Below are positions 1 to 11,600 of a stretch of 64,000 bases of DNA, piece by piece. Below the pieces are notes generated by a model, which ran no database searches, had not been told where the DNA came from, and saw only the letters and a list, made by a program, of their open reading frames with translations. The position numbers and the translations under genes are program-made. Source of the stretch: Diplolepis rosae (taxonomy: Eukaryota > Arthropoda > Insecta > Hymenoptera > Diplolepididae); assembly GCA_030998225.1 (NCBI GenBank), contig JAPYXD010000475.1, forward strand, positions 1,302,001 to 1,366,000, read 5' to 3'. How positions within the stretch are numbered: the first letter of the stretch is position 1; the number at the start of each line of letters is the position of its first letter.

Positions 1-2937
1 ATTATGGACGTTAATTTCGAACACTGCGTATTGCTTGTAAATGTCTATTAAACCTATTTGTTTATAAGCTTGTTTAGTTAACTAAAATCGAAATACCTTA
101 AATTTCTACTTTTTCAACAGATCATTACAATCTGGACATTAATTTCGTTCATTGTATACTGATTGTAAATGTCTATTAAACTTATTTGTTTATAACCTTG
201 TTTAGTTAACAAAAATCGAAATTACATAATTTTCTACTTTTTCAACATTGCATTACGCTCTGGACATTTATTTCCTTGATTGCGTATTGCTTGTAAATGT
301 CAATTAAACCTATTTGTTTATAACCTTGTTTAGGTAACAAAAATCGAAATTACTTCACTTTCCACTTTTTTAGCAATGCATTACACTCTGGCCATTAATT
401 TCGTTCTTTGTGTATTCCTTATGAATGTTTATCAAACTTATTATTCATAACATCGTTATTTAACCAAAAATCGAAATTACTTAATTTTCTACTTTTTCCA
501 AAAGGCATTACACTCAGGCCATTAATTTCCTTGATTGCGTATTGCTTGTAAATGTCTATTAAACCTATTTGTTTATAAGCTTGTTTAGTTGACAAAAATT
601 GAAATTACTCAATTTCCTACTCTTTCAACAATGCATTACACTCTGGACATCAATTTCCATGATTGCGTATTGCTTGTAAATGTCTATTAAACCTATTTGT
701 TTATAACCTTGTTTAGGTAACAAAAATCGAAATTACTTCATTTTCTACTTTTTTAACAACGTATTACAATCTGGGATTAATTTCGTTAATTGCGTACTGC
801 TTGTCAATGTCTATTAAAATTATTTGTTTGTAATCTTGTAGAGTTAACAAAAATCGAAATTACTTAATTTTCTACTTTTTCAACAACGCATTACACTCTG
901 GACATCAATTTCGTTCATTGCGTATTGCTTGTAACTGTTTATTCAAACTTATTTTTCATAACATCGTTATTTATCCAAAAAACGAGATTACATAATTTTC
1001 TACTTTTTCAACAACGTATTAAATTATGGACGTTAATTTCGAACACTGCGTATTGCTTGTAAATGTCTATTAAACCTATTTGTTTATAAGCTTGTTTAGT
1101 TAACAAAAATCGAAATTACTTAATTTTCTACTTTTTCAACAGATCATTACAATCTGGACATTAATTTCGTTCATTGTATACTGATTGTAAATGTCTATTA
1201 AACTTATTTGTTTATAACCTTGTTTAGTTAACAAAAATCGAAATTACATAATTTTCTACTTTTTCAACATTGCATTACGCTCTGGACATTTATTTCCTTG
1301 ATTGCGTATTGCTTGTAAATGGCAATTAAACCTATTTGTTTATAACCTTGTTTAGGTAACAAAAATCGAAATTACTTCACTTTCCACTTTTTTAGCAATG
1401 CATTACACTCTGGCCATTAATTTCGTTCTTTGTGTATTCCTTATGAATGTTTATCAAACTTATTATTCATAACATCGTTATTTAACCAAAAATCGAAATT
1501 ACTTAATTTTCTACTTTTTCCAAAAGGCATTACACTCAGGCCATTAATTTCCTTGATTGCGTATTGCTTGTAAATGTCTATTAAACCTATTTGTTTATAA
1601 CCTTGTTTAGGTAACAAAAATCGAAATTACTTCATTTTCTACTTTTTTAACAACGTATTACAATCTGGGATTAATTTCGTTCATTGCGTACTGCTTGTCA
1701 ATGTCTATTAAAATTATTTGTTTATAATCTTGTAGAGTTAACTAAAATCGAAATTACTTAATTTTCTACTTTTTCAACAACGCATTACACTCTGGACATT
1801 AATTTCGTTCATTGCGTATTGCTTGTAACTGTTTATTCAAACTTATTTTTCATAACATCCTTATTTATCCAAAAAACGAGATTACATAATTTTTTACTTT
1901 TTCAACAACGTATTAAATTATGGACGTTAATTTCGAACACTGCGTATTGCTTGTAAATGTCTATTAAACCTATTTGTTTATAAGCTTGTTTAGTTAACAA
2001 AAATCGAAATTACTTAATTTTCTACTTTTTCAACAGATCATTACAATCTGGACATTAATTTCGTTCATTGTATACTGATTGTAAATGTCTATTAAACTTA
2101 TTTGTTTATAACCTTGTTTAGTTAACAAAAATCGAAATTACATAATTTTCTACTTTTCAACATTGCATTACGCTCTGGACATTTATTTCCTTGATTGCGT
2201 ATTGCTTGTAAATGTCAATTAAACCTATTTGTTTATAACCTTGTTTAGGTAACAAAAATCGAAATTACTTCACTTTCCACTTTTTTAGCAATGCATTACA
2301 CTCTGGCCATTAATTTCGTTCTTTGTGTATTCCTTATGAATGTTCATAAAACTTATTATTCATAACATCGTTATTTAACCAAAAATCGAAATTACTTAAT
2401 TTTCTACTTTTTCCAAAAGGCATTACACTCAGGCCATTAATTTCCTTGATTGCGTATTGCTTGTAAATGTCTATTAAACCTATTTGTTTATAAGCTTGTT
2501 TAGTTGACAAAAATTGAAATTACTCAATTTCCTACTCTTTCAACAACGCATTACTCTCTGGACATCAATTTCCATGATTGCGTATTGCTTGTAAATGTCT
2601 ATTAAACCTATTTGTTTATAACCTTGTTTAGGTAACAAAAATCGAAATTACTTCCTTTTTTACTTTTTTAACAGCGTATTACAATCTGGGATTAATTTCG
2701 TTCATTGCGTACTGCTTGTCAATGTCTATTAAAATTATTTGTTTATAATCTTGTAGAGTTAACAAAAATCGAAATTACTTAATTTTCTACTCTTTCAACA
2801 ACGCATTACACTCTGGACATCAATTTCGTTCATTGCGTATTGCTTGTAACTGCTTATTCAAACTTATTTTTCATAACATCGTTATTTATCCAAAAAACGA
2901 GATTACATAATTTTCTACTTTTTCAACAACGTATTAA

Positions 2938-4470
2938 ATTATGGACGTTAATTTCGAACACTGCGTATTGCTTGTAAATGTCTATTAAACCTATTTGTTT
3001 ATAACCTTGTTTAGGTAACAAAAATCGAAATTACTTCACTTTCCACTTTTTTAGCAATGCACTACACTCTGGCCATTAATTTCGTTCTTTGTGTATTCCT
3101 TATGATTGTTTATCAAACTTGTTATTCATAACATCGTTATTTAACCAAAAATCGAAATTACTTAATTTTCTACTTTTTCCAAAAAGCATTACACTCAGGC
3201 CATTAATTTCCTTGATTGCGTATTGCTTGTAAATGTCTATTAAACCTATTTGTTTATAAGCTTGTTTAGTAGACAAAAATTGAAATTACTCAATTTCCTA
3301 CTCTTTCAACAACGCGTTACACTCTGGACATCAATTTCCATGATTGCGTATTGCTTGTAAATGTCTATTAAACCTATTTGTTTATAACCTTGTTTAGGTA
3401 ACAAAAATCGAAATTACTTCATTTTCTACTTTTTTAACAACGTATTACAATCTGGGATTAATTTCGTTCATTGCGTACTGCTTGTCAATGTCTATTAAAA
3501 TTATTTGTTTATAATCTTGTAGAGTTAACAAAAATCGAAATTACTTAATTTTCTACTTTTTCAACAACGCATTACACACTGGACATCAATTTCGTTCATT
3601 GCGTATTGCTTGTAACTGTTTATTCAAACTTATTTTTCATAACATCGTTATTTATCCACAAAACGAGATTACATAATTTTTTACTTTTTCAACAACGTAT
3701 TAAATTATGGACGTTAATTTCGAACACTGCGTATTGCTTGTAAATGTCTATTAAACCTATTTGTTTATAAGCTTGTTTAGTTAACAAAAATCGAAATTAC
3801 TTAATTTTCTACTTTTTCAACAGATCATTACAATCTGGACATTAATTTCGTTCATTGTATACTGATTGTAAATGTCTATTAAACTTATTTGTTTATAACC
3901 TTGTTTAGTTAACAAAAATCGAAATTACATAATTTTCTACTTTTTCAACATTGCATTACGCTCTGGACATTTATTTCCTTGATTGCGTATTGCTTGTAAA
4001 TGTCAATTTAACCTATTTGTTTATAACCTTGTTTAGGTAACAAAAATCGAAATTACTTCACTTTCCACTTTTTGAGCAATGCATTACACTCTGGCCATTA
4101 ATTTCGTTCTTTGTGTATTCCTTATGAATGTTTATCAACCTTATTATTCATAACATCGTTATTTAACCAAAAATCGAAATTACTTAATTTTCTACTTTTT
4201 CCAAAAGGCATTACACTCAGGCCATTAATTTCCATGATTGCGTATTGCTTGTAAATGTCTATTAAACCTATTTGTTTATAACCTTGTTTAGGTAACAAAA
4301 ATCGAAATTACTTCCTTTTTTACTTTTTTAACAACGTATTACAATCTGGGATTAATTTCGTTCATTGCGTACTGCTTGTCAATGTCTATTAAAATTATTT
4401 GTTTATAATCTTGTAGAGTTAACAAAAACCGAAATTACTTAATTTTCTACTTTTTCCAAAAGGCATTACA
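2938..4470 (+). repeat. Duplicated 1.5-kb satellite block, copy 1 (copy 2 at 8472-10004)
   Basis: This stretch matches 8472-10004 at a constant offset of 5534 bp. The ATTATGGACG markers at 2938 and 3704 correspond to 8472 and 9238. The rare variant AACCGAAATTAC at 4427 corresponds to 9961. Only a few substitutions are visible, such as CAATTTAACC at about 4004 against CAATTAAACC in copy 2. The two copies lie on either side of the solo LTR, so the duplication involves array DNA around that insertion. Confidence 0.85.
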
Positions 4471-4715
4471 CTCAGGCCATTAATTTCCATGATTGCGTAT
4501 TGCTTGTAAATGTCTATTAAACCTATTTGTTTATAATCTTGTTTATTTAACAAAAATCCAAATTACTTAATTTTCCACTTTTTTAACAACGCAATACACT
4601 CTGGACATTAATTTCGTTTCTTGCGTCTTGCCTGTAATTGTCAATTAAACCTATTTGTTTATAACCTTGTTTATTTATCAAAAATCGAAATTACTTAATT
4701 TTCTACTTTTTCAAC

Positions 4716-4719
4716 AACG
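4716..4719 (+). repeat. Left target-site duplication of the solo LTR (AACG)
   Basis: The satellite reads CAAC-AACG just before the TG end of the inserted element, and AATG-CATTAC just after its CA end at 5651-5654. Intact monomers contain both CAACAACGCATTAC and CAACAATGCATTAC, so a 4-bp duplication is the simplest reading. The single C/T difference is at a CpG and fits deamination after insertion. Confidence 0.6.
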
Positions 4720-4740
4720 TGTTACGTCAGAAACGTAACA
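4720..4740. repeat. Terminal 8-bp inverted repeat in the LTR
   Basis: TGTTACGT and ACGTAACA are perfect reverse complements separated by CAGAA at the very start of the LTR. This gives a potential hairpin at one terminus. The opposite end (GACGTGACA) is a third, imperfect version of the same word. Confidence 0.7.
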
Positions 4741-4833
4741 TTCCTCGTTTTAAAAGATCTCCTCTTTTTATGTCAGGATCAGAAGGATCCTCTCTAAGGG
4801 ATGAGGAATAGTCAGTGATTGAGAACGGTTAGG

Positions 4834-4841
4834 TATATAAA
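4834..4841 (+). promoter_or_regulatory. TATA-like sequence in the solo LTR
   Basis: TATATAAA lies about 115 bp into the LTR, followed by a further AT-rich run (ATATATTTATTG). The position would suit a U3 promoter if the element is transcribed on the + strand. This rests on motif resemblance only; no transcription start can be shown. Confidence 0.35.
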
Positions 4842-5350
4842 ATATATTTATTGTCAATTGAAATTATATCAGGTAAGCACCATGGAAATGTAAATATAGA
4901 ATTGTAATTTGAAATACCCTTTTAGTTATCCTGAGTTGAATTGAATGATGATCAATTGAGTCCAGTAAGCGAATGTGGTCAGTTGAGTGTAACTTGTAAT
5001 CTTCAGGTAGTTGCAGTTGTATAGTAGATTCGTAATCTAGACGGTTGATCTAGTTGATTCTTCGATCTTCGTTTCGAGAGAATTTGGAAGGCGATTCCCC
5101 TTCACTTTCTAATGTCGTTGAACTCAGCGCCGAGTTAGAATTCGGGTTGAGTAGCGGTAGAAATCTGGAGAAGCTGGACTGACTGGATTGCACTCGGGGT
5201 ATAGATTCGATGGCTCTGGACTGGACTCGCGTTGGTCACATTGTAGAAATCGAACGTTGACTAACTAACTGAACTCGCGGTGTAGAGATGATGGTACTGG
5301 ACTGACTTCTCTTGGAACTTTCGCTTTTTGTAGAACTTTGAAAGGTCAAG

Positions 5351-5418
5351 TATGACGAGTAACATGCTATGACGAGTCGCATGTTATTACCAGTCACATG
5401 CTATTACAAGTCGCATGT
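5351..5418 (+). repeat. Four 17-bp tandem repeats inside the LTR
   Basis: Four consecutive 17-mers follow the pattern TATKACNAGTNRCATGY: TATGACGAGTAACATGC, TATGACGAGTCGCATGT, TATTACCAGTCACATGC and TATTACAAGTCGCATGT. A degenerate fifth copy begins at 5419. Short direct repeats like these are common in LTR U3 or R regions and may bind proteins. Confidence 0.85.
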
Positions 5419-5450
5419 TATGACGGTAGTGTGTTGGTATTGTAGGGCTT

Positions 5451-5480
5451 GATTTGTTATCATGTGATTTGTTATCATGT
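5451..5480 (+). repeat. Tandem duplication of a 15-mer in the LTR
   Basis: GATTTGTTATCATGT occurs twice back to back (5451-5465 and 5466-5480) with no mismatch. It lies 32 bp downstream of the 17-bp repeat cluster. Confidence 0.9.
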
Positions 5481-5650
5481 GTAGGTATTAGAACGACACA
5501 TGGTAATTTCGTATTGATCATCCTATTGATCTGTAGATTTGTCTATAACTTGCGTCGATAAAATCACACTCGCTGTAATGCTGTCTTGATCCCTTTATTG
5601 GTTTCTTAATCTGCTTGTTACCTGTGGCGGTAGAGACGCAGGACGTGACA

Positions 5651-8600
5651 AATGCATTACACTCTGGACATCAATTTCGTTCATTGCGTATTGCTTGTAA
5701 ATGTCTATTAAACCTATTTTTTTATAACCTTGTTTAGTTAACAAAAATCGAAATTACTTCATTTTCTACTTTTTCAACATTGCATTACGCTCTGGACATT
5801 TATTTCCTTGATTGCGTATTGCTTGTAAATGTCTATTAAACCTATTTTTTTATAACCTTGTTTAGGTAACAAAAATCGAAATTACTTCATTTTCTACTTT
5901 TTCAACATTGCATTACGCTCTGGACATTTATTTCCTTGATTGCGTATTGCTTACGAATATTTATCAATCTTATTTGTTTATAACATTGTTTATTTGACAT
6001 AAATCGGAATTACTCAATTTTCTTCTTTTTCAACAAAGCATTACAATCTGGACATTAATTTCGTTCATTGTGTACTGCTCGTAAATGTTTATTAAACTTA
6101 TTTGTTAATAATCTTGTTTAGTTAACAAAAATCGAAATTACTCAATTTTCTACTTTTTCAACAACGCATTACACTCTGGACATTAATTTCGTTCATTGCG
6201 TATTGCCTGTAAATGTCTATTGAACCCATTTGATTATAACCTTGTTTAGTTAACAAAAATCGAAATTACTTAATTTTCCACTTTTTTAACAACGCAATAC
6301 ACTCTGGACATTAATTTCGTTCATTGCGTCTTGCCTGTAAATGTCTATTAAACCTATTTGTTCATAACCTTGTTTAGTTAACAAAAATCGAAATTACATA
6401 ATTTTCTACTTTTTCAACATTGCATTACGCTCTGGACATTTATTTCCTTGATTGCGTATTGCTTGTAAATGTCAATTAAACCTATTTGTTTATAACCTTG
6501 TTTAGGTAACAAAAATCGAAATTACTTCACTTTCCACTTTTTTAGCAATGCATTACACTCTGGCCATTAATTTCGTTCTTTGTGTATTCCTTATGAATGT
6601 TTATTCAAACTTATTATTCATAACATCGTTATTTAACCATAAATCGAAATTACTTAATTTTCGACTTTTTCAACAACGCATTACACTCTGGACATCAATT
6701 TCGTTCATTGCGTATTGCTTGTAACTGTTTATTCAAACTTATTATTCATAACATCGTTATTTAACCAAAAAACGAGATTACATAATTTTTTACTTTTTCA
6801 ACAACGTATTAAATTATGGACGTTAATTTCGAACACTGCGTATTGCTTGTAAATGTCTATTAAACCTATTTGTTTATAAGCTTGTTTAGTTAACAAAAAT
6901 CGAAATTACTTAATTTTCTACTTTTTCAACAGATCATTACAATCTGGACATTAATTTCGTTCATTGTATACTGATTGTAAATGTCTATTAAACTTATTTG
7001 TTTATAACCTTGTTTAGTTAACAAAAATCGAAATTACATAATTTTCTACTTTTCAACATTGCATTACGCTCTGGACATTTATTTCCTTGATTGCGTATTG
7101 CTTGTAAATGTCAATTAAACCTATTTGTTTATAACCTTGTTTAGGTAACAAAAATCGAAATTACTTCACTTTCCACTTTTTTAGCAATGCATTACACTCT
7201 GGCCATTAATTTCGTTCTTTGTGTATTCCTTATGAATGTTCATAAAACTTATTATTCATAACATCGTTATTTAACCAAAAATCGAAATTACTTAATTTTC
7301 TACTTTTTCCAAAAGGCATTACACTCAGGCCATTAATTTCCTTGATTGCGTATTGCTTGTAAATGTCTATTAAACCTATTTGTTTATAACCTTGTTTAGT
7401 TAACAAAAATCGAAATTACTTCCTTTTTTACTTTTTTAACAGCGTATTACAATCTGGGATTAATTTCGTTCATTGCGTACTGCTTGTCAATGTCTATTAA
7501 AATTATTTGTTTATAATCTTGTAGAGTTAACAAAAATCGAAATTACTTAATTTTCTACTTTTTCAACAACGCATTACACACTGGACATCAATTTCGTTCA
7601 TTGCGTATTGCTTGTAACTGTTTATTCAAACTTATTTTTCATAACATCGTTATTTATCCAAAAAACGAGATTACATAATTTTCTACTTTTTCAACAACGT
7701 ATTAAATTATGGACGTTAATTTCGAACACTGCGTATTGCTTGTAAATGTCTATTAAACCTATTTGTTTATAACCTTGTTTAGGTAACAAAAATCGAAATT
7801 ACTTCACTTTCCACTTTTTTAGCAATGCACTACACTCTGGCCATTAATTTCGTTCTTTGTGTATTCCTTATGATTGTTTATCAAACTTGTTATTCATAAC
7901 ATCGTTATTTAACCAAAAATCGAAATTACTTAATTTTCTACTTTTTCCAAAAAGCATTACACTCAGGCCATTAATTTCCTTGATTGCGTATTGCTTGTAA
8001 ATGTCTATTAAACCTATTTGTTTATAAGCTTGTTTAGTAGACAAAAATTGAAATTACTCAATTTCCTACTCTTTCAACAACGCGTTACACTCTGGACATC
8101 AATTTCCATGATTGCGTATTGCTTGTAAATGTCTATTAAACCTATTTGTTTATAACCTTGTTTAGGTAACAAAAATCGAAATTACTTCATTTTCTACTTT
8201 TTTAACAACGTATTACAATCTGGGATTAATTTCGTTCATTGCGTACTGCTTGTCAATGTCTATTAAAATTATTTGTTTATAATCTTGTAGAGTTAACAAA
8301 AATCGAAATTACTTAATTTTCTACTTTTTCAACAACGCATTACACTCTGGACATCAATTTCGTTCATTGCGTATTGCTTGTAACTGCTTATTCAAACTTA
8401 TTTTTCATAACATCGTTATTTATCCAAAAAACGAGATTACATAATTTTCTACTTTTTCAACAACGTATTAAATTATGGACGTTAATTTCGAACACTGCGT
8501 ATTGCTTGTAAATGTCTATTAAACCTATTTGTTTATAACCTTGTTTAGGTAACAAAAATCGAAATTACTTCACTTTCCACTTTTTTAGCAATGCACTACA

Positions 8601-11600
8601 CTCTGGCCATTAATTTCGTTCTTTGTGTATTCCTTATGATTGTTTATCAAACTTGTTATTCATAACATCGTTATTTAACCAAAAATCGAAATTACTTAAT
8701 TTTCTACTTTTTCCAAAAAGCATTACACTCAGGCCATTAATTTCCTTGATTGCGTATTGCTTGTAAATGTCTATTAAACCTATTTGTTTATAAGCTTGTT
8801 TAGTAGACAAAAATTGAAATTACTCAATTTCCTACTCTTTCAACAACGCGTTACACTCTGGACATCAATTTCCATGATTGCGTATTGCTTGTAAATGTCT
8901 ATTAAACCTATTTGTTTATAACCTTGTTTAGGTAACAAAAATCGAAATTACTTCATTTTCTACTTTTTTAACAACGTATTACAATCTGGGATTAATTTCG
9001 TTCATTGCGTACTGCTTGTCAATGTCTATTAAAATTATTTGTTTATAATCTTGTAGAGTTAACAAAAATCGAAATTACTTAATTTTCTACTTTTTCAACA
9101 ACGCATTACACACTGGACATCAATTTCGTTCATTGCGTATTGCTTGTAACTGTTTATTCAAACTTATTTTTCATAACATCGTTATTTATCCACAAAACGA
9201 GATTACATAATTTTTTACTTTTTCAACAACGTATTAAATTATGGACGTTAATTTCGAACACTGCGTATTGCTTGTAAATGTCTATTAAACCTATTTGTTT
9301 ATAAGCTTGTTTAGTTAACAAAAATCGAAATTACTTAATTTTCTACTTTTTCAACAGATCATTACAATCTGGACATTAATTTCGTTCATTGTATACTGAT
9401 TGTAAATGTCTATTAAACTTATTTGTTTATAACCTTGTTTAGTTAACAAAAATCGAAATTACATAATTTTCTACTTTTTCAACATTGCATTACGCTCTGG
9501 ACATTTATTTCCTTGATTGCGTATTGCTTGTAAATGTCAATTAAACCTATTTGTTTATAACCTTGTTTAGGTAACAAAAATCGAAATTACTTCACTTTCC
9601 ACTTTTTGAGCAATGCATTACACTCTGGCCATTAATTTCGTTCTTTGTGTATTCCTTATGAATGTTTATCAACCTTATTATTCATAACATCGTTATTTAA
9701 CCAAAAATCGAAATTACTTAATTTTCTACTTTTTCCAAAAGGCATTACACTCAGGCCATTAATTTCCATGATTGCGTATTGCTTGTAAATGTCTATTAAA
9801 CCTATTTGTTTATAACCTTTTTTAGGTAACAAAAATCGAAATTACTTCCTTTTTTACTTTTTTAACAACGTATTACAATCTGGGATTAATTTCGTTCATT
9901 GCGTACTGCTTGTCAATGTCTATTAAAATTATTTGTTTATAATCTTGTAGAGTTAACAAAAACCGAAATTACTTAATTTTCTACTTTTTCCAAAAGGCAT
10001 TACACTCAGGCCATTAATTTCCTTGATTGCGTATTGCTTGTAAATGTCTATTAAACCTATTTGTTTATAACCTTGTTTAGTTAACAAAAATCGAAATTAC
10101 ATAATTTTCTACTTTTTCAACATTGCATTACGCTCTGGACATTTATTTCCTTGATTGCGTATTGCTTACGAATATTTATCAATCTTATTTGTTTATAACA
10201 TTGTTTATTTGACATAAATCGGAATTACTCAATTTTCTTCTTTTTCAACAAAGCATTACAATCTGGACATTAATTTCGTTCATTGTGTACTGCTCGTAAA
10301 TGTTTATTAAACTTATTTGTTAATAATCTTGTTTAGTTAACAAAAATCGAAATTACTCAATTTTCTACTTTTTCAACAACGCATTACACTCTGGACATTA
10401 ATTTCGTTCATTGCGTATTGCCTGTAAATGTCTATTGAACCCATTTGATTATAACCTTGTTTAGTTAACAAAAATCGAAATTACTTAATTTTCCACTTTT
10501 TTAACAACGCAATACACTCTGGACATTAATTTCGTTCATTGCGTCTTGCCTGTAAATGTCTATTAAACCTATTTGTTCATAACCTTGTTTAGTTAACAAA
10601 AATCGAAATTACATAATTTTCTACTTTTTCAACATTGCATTACGCTCTGGACATTTATTTCCTTGATTGCGTATTGCTTGTAAATGTCAATTAAACCTAT
10701 TTGTTTATAACCTTGTTTAGGTAACAAAAATCGAAATTACTTCACTTTCCACTTTTTTAGCAATGCATTACACTCTGGCCATTAATTTCGTTCTTTGTGT
10801 ATTCCTTATGAATGTTTATCAAACTTATTATTCGTAACATCGTTATTTAACCAAAAATCGAAATTACTTAATTTTCTACTTTTTCCAAAAGGCATTACAC
10901 TCAGGCCATTAATTTCCTTGATTGCGTATTGCTTGTAAATGTCTATTAAACCTATTTGTTTATAAGCTTGTTTAGTTGACAAAAATTGAAATTACTCAAT
11001 TTCCTACTCTTTCAACAACGCATTACACTCTGGACATCAATCTCCATGATTGCGTATTGCTTGTAAATGTCAATTAAACCTATTTGTTTATAACCTTGTT
11101 TAGGTAACAAAAATCGAAATTACTTCATTTTCTACTTTTTTAACAACGTATTACAATCTGGGATTAATTTCGTTCATTGCGTACTGCTTGTCAATGTCTA
11201 TTAAAATTATTTGTTTATAATCTTGTAGAGTTAACAAAAATCGAAATTACTAAATTTTCTACTTTTTCAACAACGCATTACACTCTGGACATTAATTTCG
11301 TTCATTGTATACTGATTGTAAATGTCTATTAAACTTATTTGTTTATAACCTTATTTAGTTAACAAAAATCGAAATTACATAATTATCTACTTTTTCAACA
11401 TTGCATTACGCTCTGGACATTTATTTCCTTGATTGCGTATTGCTTGTAAATGGCAATTAAACCTATTTGTTTATAACCTTGTTTAGGTAACAAAAATCGA
11501 AATTACTTCACTTTCCACTTTTTTAGCAATGCATTACACTCTGGCCATTAATTTCGTTCTTTGTGTATTCCTTATGAATGTTTATCAAACTTATTATTCA

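Larger units (their letters stand above)
1..4719 (+). repeat. 128-bp satellite array, block A (higher-order repeats of 6-8 monomers)
   Basis: Uninterrupted head-to-tail monomers of about 128 bp, AT-rich. A typical unit runs from TTACACTCTGGACATTAATT through TTCGTTCATTGCGTATTGC, a TTTAGTTAACAAAAATCGAA segment and TACTTTTTCAACAACGCA. Several monomer types alternate, for example ones with AACATCGTTATTTAACC and ones with CTCAGGCCATTAATTTCC. The marker ATTATGGACG recurs at 1, 1023, 1917, 2938 and 3704. The spacings are 1022, 894, 1021 and 766 bp, that is 8, 7, 8 and 6 monomers. This is a higher-order repeat with whole monomers gained or lost. I see no gene here; short open frames are chance products of the repeat. 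Confidence 0.97.
4720..5650. mobile_element. Solo LTR (931 bp) inserted in the satellite
   Basis: The satellite phase breaks at 4720 and resumes at 5651. The 931-bp insert is unrelated to the monomer and has a more balanced base composition. It begins TGTTACGTC and ends GACGTGACA, giving TG...CA termini and a 9-bp imperfect terminal inverted repeat (8 of 9). It is flanked by AACG/AATG. No gag-pol frame is present and its length suits an LTR, so a solo LTR left by LTR-LTR recombination is the best reading, from a Ty3/gypsy or BEL/Pao-like element. The family cannot be assigned from this sequence alone, and the transcribed strand is unknown, although a TATA-like sequence lies on the + strand at 4834. 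Alternative: a non-autonomous DNA transposon with short inverted ends. Confidence 0.65.

Noticed and set aside
4720..5650. Host gene or noncoding RNA in the non-satellite insert
   Set aside because: No open frame of useful length and no recognisable RNA fold. TG...CA ends and a probable target duplication point to an LTR.
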